From assembly GCA_022432975.1 (NCBI GenBank), contig CM039511.1, positions 47,440,902-47,504,901 of the forward strand: a stretch of DNA of 64,000 bases, read 5' to 3'. Below the pieces are notes generated by a model, which saw only the letters and a list, made by a program, of their open reading frames with translations, did no database searches and had not been told where the DNA came from. Origin of the DNA: Begonia masoniana. Its lineage: Eukaryota > Streptophyta > Magnoliopsida > Cucurbitales > Begoniaceae. Each line of letters starts with the position of its first letter. Positions within the stretch are counted from its first letter, which is position 1. The position numbers and the translations under genes are program-made. This document shows, piece after piece, positions 57,772-64,000 of the stretch.

Positions 57772-58763
57772 TACAGTTGACGGAGGATGGCTTGCGGTGG
57801 TGTGCTGCGAAGTCGATGCTTAACCAGACCCGTGGGGAAGTATGTATGTGTTTTGAGGGTATCGGGGCGTTTTGGGCTGATGGTAGATTAGAAAAAGTAA
57901 TTGTACAGTTAGAACATTTTAGGATGTTTGAGAACTGATAGTTGATAGGTTTATGTTTACATGTTTTAAACGTTTTGAAAACCTGTTTTTATAAACTGCT
58001 TGGACCTTTTAAAACAAGAGGAAAAGTATAGTTTTAAATATATCCACGCGGTTTGTTTTTTGGAAAACTAGTTATGTTTAAAATGGGGTTGAAGTGTTGA
58101 AGAAAATTGTTAATTTGTGAAGTGGGTGTACAGAAAATGTAACACCCGAGAATTTCCTGTAACGCACATATGTCTTAGGGTAGACGGTTAGAATCGTTTA
58201 ATGATAGGTGTTGAGAAATGGATTTGGAATTAAGGCAAGCAAAAAGGAGAAAATGAGGTTTGACTATTCAAACCATTAAGTGGAAAAGTCAAAGACTTTA
58301 AACAACCAATAGTATTTTACATGCATTAATTGAATGAGAAAAGAAAAATGGAATTTTATGCTTTTGGCGTTGGAAGACAAAAGAGAAAAGGTGAAGGTTA
58401 AAGTAAAATTTTAGAGAAATGAGTTGCAAAAACAAAAAGTAGGAAAAGTGGTTGTTTAAAAAGGTAAAATTGGTAAGTTGTCTTCATTTTTTCCCTTGCC
58501 CTCCACGATTTCTCCTTGGCAGCCATTGAAGCTCCATCTTCTTCTTTTCATCAAGAGATTTTAAGATATTAAGGTAAGCTTTTGTTGGGGTTTTAGTTTA
58601 ATGTTTGTTAGGGGTTGTTTTTAGAGGTTTTTAGGGTGTTTTTGGGGAGTTTGGTTAAGGTTTGGAAAACCCTAACCTTAGATTCCGAAAATTGAGTTTA
58701 GATGTTAGATTTCTTTCCTATTTTAATGGTTTAGTTGTTGAATGGATTGATTTAGGTTGTTAG

Positions 58764-59174
58764 TGTAACGACCCCTCATCCCAGCAAGATATTGTCCGCT
58801 CCAGGGATTGGGCCGCAGCCCAATATCCTCCCCTCACGGCTTTGTTTGGCGAGAGCACTTCCCGGAAGGTCACCCAACCTGGAATTACTCTCGCCGAAGC
58901 ACGCTTAACTTCGGAGTTCTTATGGGATCCGTTGTCAATTGAGCTCCAAAACGCGTCTTGCTATCTTGAGAGGGATCTCTTACATATGTTTCATTTCCAT
59001 GTACTTCCCCAAGCGATGTGGGATTGTGACAACCCCCTCATTACGACCCGGGATTCGCCTATACTCGAGTCCGGGATTCGCCTATACTCGGTTTAGGTCC
59101 CGAGGTTTGCCCCGCAACCCGAGGTTTGCCCCGCAGTCGTACAGATACGTGCACAGAACAGTCGGGTCATCACA
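58764..59174 (-). mobile_element. Cassandra-type solo LTR (411 bp) with 5S rRNA core
   Basis: TGTAACGACCCCTC...GTCATCACA, flanked by GTTAG (58759-58763 and 59175-59179). At about 58855-58932 it carries a 5S rRNA-like segment on the minus strand (GGTCACCCAACCTGG, ATTACTCTCGCC, CACGCTTAACTTCGGAGTTC, TATGGGATCC), followed by CAAGCGATGTGGGATTGTGA, an arrangement typical of Cassandra TRIM LTRs. The distal part has duplicated GGGATTCGCCTATACTCG and CCCGAGGTTTGCCCCGCA units. It has no long arms, unlike the palindromic elements at 44629-49553. Confidence 0.9.
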
Positions 59175-59794
59175 GTTAGAGTGGTTAGATGGAAGATTGA
59201 AGGAGTGTTACACAAAAACGGTTTAAGAACACTTTAGGGCCAATTCTGTTTTTGGGAATTTCGGGCTGGCCAAATTGTTTGTTTGATTAATTTGAGTGAT
59301 TCAATGGATAGTAGACGTGTAGAGGTTTCCGAGTTGGGGTGGCACGTCGAAATCCGTTGAAAAACGAGAAAGTTTTGGCCGTTTAAAGTTGGACGTCGGT
59401 AATTTGTATAAAAATCGGGTTTAGTATTTTAAGTGTAAAGTGTGTTTTAGGTATTGTTAAGTTTTAATTAGAAAATCTTTTAGAATTTATTGATAGCTTG
59501 TCAAACCAAGTTTACGTTGTTTTAGGTCATCGAGTGTGTGAATTGGCCGAGTTAAGTGAACAAGTGGAAAACCGAGCGTCCAGGTAAGTAGTGGTATCTA
59601 TTCCTTCGCCTTCGGGCCTACACCATAGAACGGTAGGGTTATTTATTTCGTGTTATGTTTTGTTGAGTTTGGTTGCATAATGATTGACGTGCATCATGGT
59701 TTTCAGTAACGAAAATACGAGTTGTTTTGCATGGTTGGTTGTGAGTGTGAACGTAATCAGATAAAGTGAATTGTAATGAATCTCAAATAGTGAG

Positions 59795-60110
59795 CTTTGT
59801 CGGGATACGGTGCTGGCAGTAGCACCCTGAAGGGAACTCTATGAGAGACCGGCTAAAATACGAGATCTGGAATAGTGTGCCTTGTCGGGATACGGTGCTG
59901 GTAGTAGCACCCCGAAGGGAACTCTATGAAGGATGATTGGCTAAAATACGTAAAGGTCGTGAGTATGAATTCCTAGACGGTTATAGGATTCTACGATCGA
60001 CGAGGGAGATTATGCATGGCCATCCTAGACGGTTATGGGATGTGAGCTATCTGGTCTTGCTCTGGTGATTCTGAGTTTGGCCGTCCTAGACGGTTATAGG
60101 ATGTGTGCCT
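59795..60110 (+). repeat. Tandem repeats inside the solo LTR
   Basis: Two ~90-bp copies containing TGTCGGGATACGGTGCTGG and AGGGAACTCTATGA, then three spaced copies of TCCTAGACGGTTATAGGAT (about 59970, 60025 and 60085). They occupy the slot between exon-like blocks 2 and 3, where the LTR at 21396 has its GGCCGAAAGGC minisatellite. Confidence 0.8.
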
Positions 60111-61723
60111 ACTCAAATCATACGGCTTATGAAACGAATAATGTAATGAACAGCAACGAATAGCAAATAAATACAACTGAGTGGTAGAAACTGCATGTAT
60201 TAAGTTGCTTGCATTGTGTTGTAGTCTCATTCGTTATTCCCTACTTGCTAAGCATTAGGCTTACGTTTTGTGTTCTGTGGTGTAGGTGACGAATTCTGGT
60301 CAGGTGAGGTTGATGAGACAGATGAGGTTTAGGCTGCAGTTGGAGGAGTACGGAGTTCGCTGGTGCACGCTATTGTCGGGGCGTCTCGATTACTATCGTC
60401 CTCGGGTATTTTGTGGGAATGTTATAGATGGTCTGGTAAGAGTTTTGTAAGGCTTTTTGTTTAAAACTACTTCGAATTATTGGGTGTAGTATGAATATTT
60501 ACAACAATGTTTTTGTGTAGTGAAGTTTAATGTTTTTGAGTTGGGGTATTGTATCTACTGGTTGTAGTATTTGGGAAGTTGAAAACATATATTTTTGTGT
60601 GTTTTGGTTTCAGATTTCGGTTTAAAGAAATTTAGGTGTTACGCCGTCCGTTTTGGTTTTTAAATAATTAACGTCGGGTTATGTTTGCTATTTTTTTTAT
60701 TAACCGTTTGAAGCCGGTTTTCTACAAAATTTACGGGATTTGAAGATTTATGTGTCGGGAGTGTATGGTAAAAATTTCGAGATTTTTGGAGGTGTCGGGC
60801 ATATAGAAAAGTGTAGAAAGTTTGGGAAGGTCAAGAAAAGTCAAAACGGGGTGTTTTGGGACGTTTTTGGCTGGAAAAACCCGAGCCGGCCCGATCAATC
60901 GGGCATGGGTCATGACCGATCGCGGCCGGGGTCAATTTTGGTAAAAATAGCCCGAGCGGGCCTGATCAAAACGCGACCGATCGCGGTTGGGCACGCACGG
61001 GGCGTGCCCAGCGCGCGCGCGCACAGCGCTGCACACAGCGCACCGCGCGCGCTGTCTGGGCGCGTGCGGCTCCCAGCGCGCGCCCAACAGTGGTTTTTTT
61101 TTTAAAAAAAAAATTTTAAAAAATACTATTCTACTTTGTTTTAACCCGACTTTTTCCAACATATTTTAAACGTATTTTGGCACGTTTTCCAACAAAAATC
61201 AAGGGTTTGAAAAACTCAAAAACCGAGTCGAAAAATTTACGAAAAAGCATTTTAAACATGGTTTTAAAACGGAATTTGTTTGCAATGTGACGTACCGAGC
61301 CGGGGTGGGTTCGGGGCGTTACAGAAAAGGTAAAAGAAACATGGTGTTTTGCTCTCTGGAATTTCAGATTCCAGAGAGCATTTGTAAAAAAAAAGAGAAG
61401 AGAAAGGGGATCGATCGCTGTGATCGATCGCTGCTGCAGCGATCTGATCGCCGCGATCGATCCTCGGCAGAAAGTCGATTCTGCCCTTCCTGTTTTAAAT
61501 TATTTTAGTTTTAATTGTTTTTACTATAAATTGTTTTAAGTTTATTAATGATTTTGTTTTTAATGGTTTAAAACATAGATTTCATTTCCGCTTAAGGTTA
61601 GGTTTAAAGTTTATAATGATAAGTTTATTGGGATAAAAAAAAATGTACGGAAAATTGGGTACGGTTAATGGTCGCTACAGTTAGGCCGTGGCGGCCCTGA
61701 CCGGGTTGGGGTCGTCACAGTTA

Positions 61724-61735
61724 TGGTATCAGAGC
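61724..61735 (+). other. Primer-binding site of the second gag-only element
   Basis: TGGTATCAGAGC, a match to the initiator Met tRNA 3' end, a few bases after GTCGTCACA. A donor-like CTGTAAGTG (about 61808) and acceptor-like GTTTCTAG (about 61874) precede the gag ATG, as in the other gag-only element. Confidence 0.88.
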
Positions 61736-61884
61736 GATTGAGTTTTAAAAGCGATTCTGTGGACTGCCTGCCAAACACGAACCGCCGCACGAGGACTCTC
61801 TATCGACTGTAAGTGTTTAAGTTTAAGTATGATTTTTAATTGATTATTATGTGTGTGTTCTTTAATGTTTCTAGAAACAAGAAT

Positions 61885-62451
61885 ATGCCGAAAGCACCTA
61901 GACAATCCGAGGAATATCTTATTAGCCGGCTTATAGACTTAGCACTCCAACAATCAGAACAGATAGGGATTTTACTCAACCGAGATAGAAATGATAACGG
62001 ACAAGGTAATACTTCATGGAACCGGGATAGAGAACAAACTAGGCAATTCCAACCTCCAATGTTCGATGTACGAGTTATAGATCCGATACAGGTTGAGGGG
62101 TCCCTAAGTGATTTTCTGCCACCCCCAGTTGATGAGAGGCCACAACCAGTGAGAGGCATTAAGAAGCCCAACGATTCATCCATGGTGCAGGGCAAGAGCA
62201 AACAACCCCGTGGAGCTCGTCAAGCTCCTCTGTACCCTACATGTCTGAAGGGTCATTTTAGGGAGTGTCAATTGTATTCAGAGCAATGTTTTAGGTGCGA
62301 TAAAAGGGGTCACAAAGCCAGGGATTGTCTAGGGCAGAGCAAGAAGCGACCGAGTGGTCCTTCGAGGATAACTGCTATGACCGAAGATAGGGAAGCGGCC
62401 CAACCACTTGTGGTTCCAGGTATAATTTCATTTCAGCAGTTATTAGGATAA
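61885..62451 (+). CDS. Truncated Gag (188 aa) with zinc knuckle, second gag-only element
   Basis: Starts MPKAPRQSEEYLISRLIDLA, followed by QQSEQIGILLNRDR, an acidic/Pro middle (FLPPPVDERPQPVRG), a half motif YPTCLKGHFREC and an intact CCHC knuckle CFRCDKRGHKARDC, then a basic Ser/Pro tail ending VPGIISFQQLLG. An upstream in-frame ATG at 61840 lies before the acceptor-like site, so I prefer 61885. As in the 157-aa protein at 24391, the capsid core between N-terminus and knuckle is missing and the frame ends just past a donor-like CCAG/GTATAA. The two are homologous in architecture but share few residues outside the knuckle region. Probably an RNA-binding remnant Gag; function inferred. Confidence 0.78.
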   Translation: MPKAPRQSEEYLISRLIDLALQQSEQIGILLNRDRNDNGQGNTSWNRDREQTRQFQPPMFDVRVIDPIQVEGSLSDFLPPPVDERPQPVRGIKKPNDSSMVQGKSKQPRGARQAPLYPTCLKGHFRECQLYSEQCFRCDKRGHKARDCLGQSKKRPSGPSRITAMTEDREAAQPLVVPGIISFQQLLG

Positions 62452-63580
62452 AAAAAATATTAGATTACAGGTGTAGTTTGGAGTAAGGATTTAATGATAC
62501 GATGTGTAAAATAGATAGGAGTAAACTTGAAAAATAATAGAGGGTTGGAAAATATTAGGAAGGAGAGTTACTAGATGAATTAGATAAAAAGGGCAATAGG
62601 TTAAATACAGAACCACGTGAACATTGGAGGGAAATAGTTATGCATTAAGATAGGTAACTTGGCTTTGATACCACTAGTACGTCTAGGTGAATAAGGGGAC
62701 ATAGTAGAAACACGTATACTTTAAACTCGAGTTAAGTTGGAAGTATTTTGATGAAAACATTCTTTCGAGTGTTCAGCTTAATTAAACTGTGGAGGGGTTA
62801 AGGGATGTGTTGATTACTTTGTAAGGAGGATGGGATTGATTGATACGAAATTTAAGGTGCATGATCTAGGGGTACCGTAATGATTAGGATTGATGAGGGA
62901 ATTCAAAAGATCTAAGCAAGGTTAGATAATTAACAAATTTAGAAACAATAAAAGATTACGGTTATACAAAAACGTGATACTCAAGTTATATGATTTGGCT
63001 GTTCTCTAGAAGATAGGTACCATCTTAAATAACTAACCAATAAGGACAGTTGCAGATGTGCGGAAATATCATGACCGACCCTATATCGAAAAGAAGACTT
63101 AGTAAGGTTAAAGGTGACCAATAAATAGTAGACGCGTTAGGCAATTAGATGCTACTTAACCTAGGAACATAAGGTAAAGTATAAGAGTTAGAAATTAACT
63201 TGAAGTGCCTAAAAAGTGTAACTAATCAAAGGAGAGTTAGCGCCATAGATTGAAAATCATGTTTAGAGGTTTGGTGTATCGCATGCAATGTTAGAAGGGA
63301 TGGTGAATTGACAAGAGTGAGTGTCAATTATAGAAATTGTAGCGAGGATAATAGATTTTGAATTCTTTGAGTTATGAGTGTCGAGTCTATAGTTGATATT
63401 GTTGAATTAACTAGAGTTTAAGTCTAAATATGTTTTTGATGATGTGCTTATATGATGAGTAATATATTTGATTATGTTTATTAAATGAGAATAATGAGTT
63501 TTGCATATAAAATTAATCGTTTTGGAGATACCCTTGGAAAGGGTATTTTAGTTTTCCAACAATTGTGGTTAAGTGTACAG
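62452..63580 (+). other. Non-coding internal region of the second gag-only element
   Basis: AT-rich and purine-biased, with no pol motif on either strand. Short stretches (GTAGACGCGTTAGGCAATTAG near 63130) recall GTAGACACTTCGTGCATTAGG near 25369, so it seems homologous to the internal region of the 21396-30544 element. Confidence 0.55.
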
Positions 63581-63589
63581 GGCTGAAAC

Positions 63590-64000
63590 TGTATAAAATG
63601 TTCACATTAACCGATAGCTAAAAGACAAAGAAGACATCCACCGGTTGAAGAAAAGAATGGCATCCACCGATAGGTAAACGACAAAAACAGTGGAGTTTAA
63701 AGAATCACTCATGCCGATCGCTAAACGACAAAAGGCGAAGTCGTTCAAGGTTACACATTCCGATGCCGGTTCAGCCTCTTAGAGTTACACATACCAATGC
63801 CGGTTCAGCCCCTTAGAGCAACACATACCTATGGCGGTTCAGCGCTTATAATATTACATATGCCGATGGAGTTCAAGGCTTGCATCTGCCGATGGCGTTT
63901 GAAGATACATCTGCCGATGGCGTTTTCAAGTTGCTTCTGCCGATGACATTTGAAGCTACTCCTGCCGATACCGGTTCAAGCGTTGAAGTGTTGCATCATC
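63590..64000 (+). repeat. Minisatellite of GCCGATGGCGTT / GCCGGTTCAGCC units at the window end
   Basis: About ten degenerate units of 30-45 bp with CCGATGCCGGTTCAGCC (left) grading to CATCTGCCGATGGCGTT (right). CATCTGCCGA is the complement of the TCGGCAGATG core of the LTR minisatellite at 4030-4620. It runs past the window edge. Confidence 0.7.

Larger units (their letters stand above)
58138..61323 (+). mobile_element. Solo gypsy LTR (3186 bp) with GAAAA target duplication
   Basis: Begins TGTAACACCCGAG, ends GGGCGTTACA, flanked by GAAAA (58133-58137 and 61324-61328). About 411 bp is a nested Cassandra LTR. It has exon-like blocks 59526-59583 (58 nt, containing an in-frame TAA) and 60286-60332 (47 nt to TAG, reading GDEFWSGEVDETDEV), so the microprotein is degenerate in exon 2. 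Tandem repeats at about 59795-60110 (CGGGATACGGTGCTGG twice, CCTAGACGGTTATAGGAT three times) and a very GC-rich palindromic stretch at about 60870-61095 fill its distal half. Confidence 0.9.
56405..64000 (+). mobile_element. Second gag-only gypsy element, 5' part, with nested insertions
   Basis: A 5' LTR lacking roughly its first 300 bp (56405 to about 61679-61719), primer site TGGTATCAGAGC at 61724-61735, a short gag frame (61885-62451) and a non-coding internal region running out of the window. It is the same architecture as the complete element at 21396-30544 but clearly diverged in sequence. The LTR is interrupted by a solo LTR at 58138-61323. At the LTR end, about 40 bp (GTTAGGCCGTGGCGGCCC and following) lie between GGTCGCTACA and GGTCGTCACA, so the exact LTR edge is uncertain. 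Confidence 0.85.

Noticed and set aside
1..64000. Host protein-coding genes
   Set aside because: No frame outside retroelements has a recognisable domain or plausible exon series; unassigned parts (49559-51367, 55401-56404) lack coding signs.

Overview
This is plant nuclear heterochromatin, and I see no intact host gene in it. The evidence is a 208-bp tandem satellite, Ty3/gypsy and Ty1/copia elements with initiator-Met-tRNA primer sites, TG...CA LTRs with 5-bp target duplications, a Cassandra-type LTR carrying a 5S rRNA core, and two 100-N scaffold gaps. A eudicot is likely; I cannot name the species. The setting looks pericentromeric or like another satellite block, which is inference.

Layout. 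(1) 1-4780: 3' part of a decayed chromodomain gypsy element and its 2.5-kb 3' LTR, which ends inside the satellite. (2) 4781-33034: one plus-oriented satellite array of about 13.8 kb, broken by three insertions: a 3.3-kb gag-only element on the minus strand (9040-12307), a solo LTR (16766-18798), and a young 9.1-kb gag-only gypsy element (21396-30544). All three have recognisable 5-bp target duplications and the array resumes in phase after each. (3) Gap, then a degraded retroelement piece (33135-33964), then about 9.2 kb of the same satellite in the opposite orientation (33965-43167), then a second gap. (4) 43268-51367: nested LTR fragments, a copia LTR with primer site, and an array of palindromic elements built around a 96-bp 5S rRNA core (44629-49553) with a solo LTR nested inside. 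(5) 51368-55400: a 5'-truncated, inactivated copia element on the minus strand. (6) 56405-64000: a gag-only gypsy element whose 5' LTR holds a solo LTR (58138-61323), which itself holds a Cassandra LTR (58764-59174).

Main results. First, six gypsy LTRs share exon-like blocks with splice-site consensus. The last block runs exactly 47 nt from acceptor to stop in five of them and 47+9 in the sixth, and always reads a related peptide tail; this suggests a spliced microprotein encoded inside the LTRs. Second, the 5S-core element has the geometry 245 bp + 96 bp + 245 bp, and a five-copy array of it has one CTCTC target duplication at its outer ends. Third, the 208-bp satellite monomer aligns end to end with the terminal ~210 bp of the LTR of the 9040-12307 element, pointing to a retrotransposon origin of the satellite. 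The satellite also has 4-mer and 8-mer higher-order periodicity. All comparisons were made by eye; identities are estimates unless positions are given.
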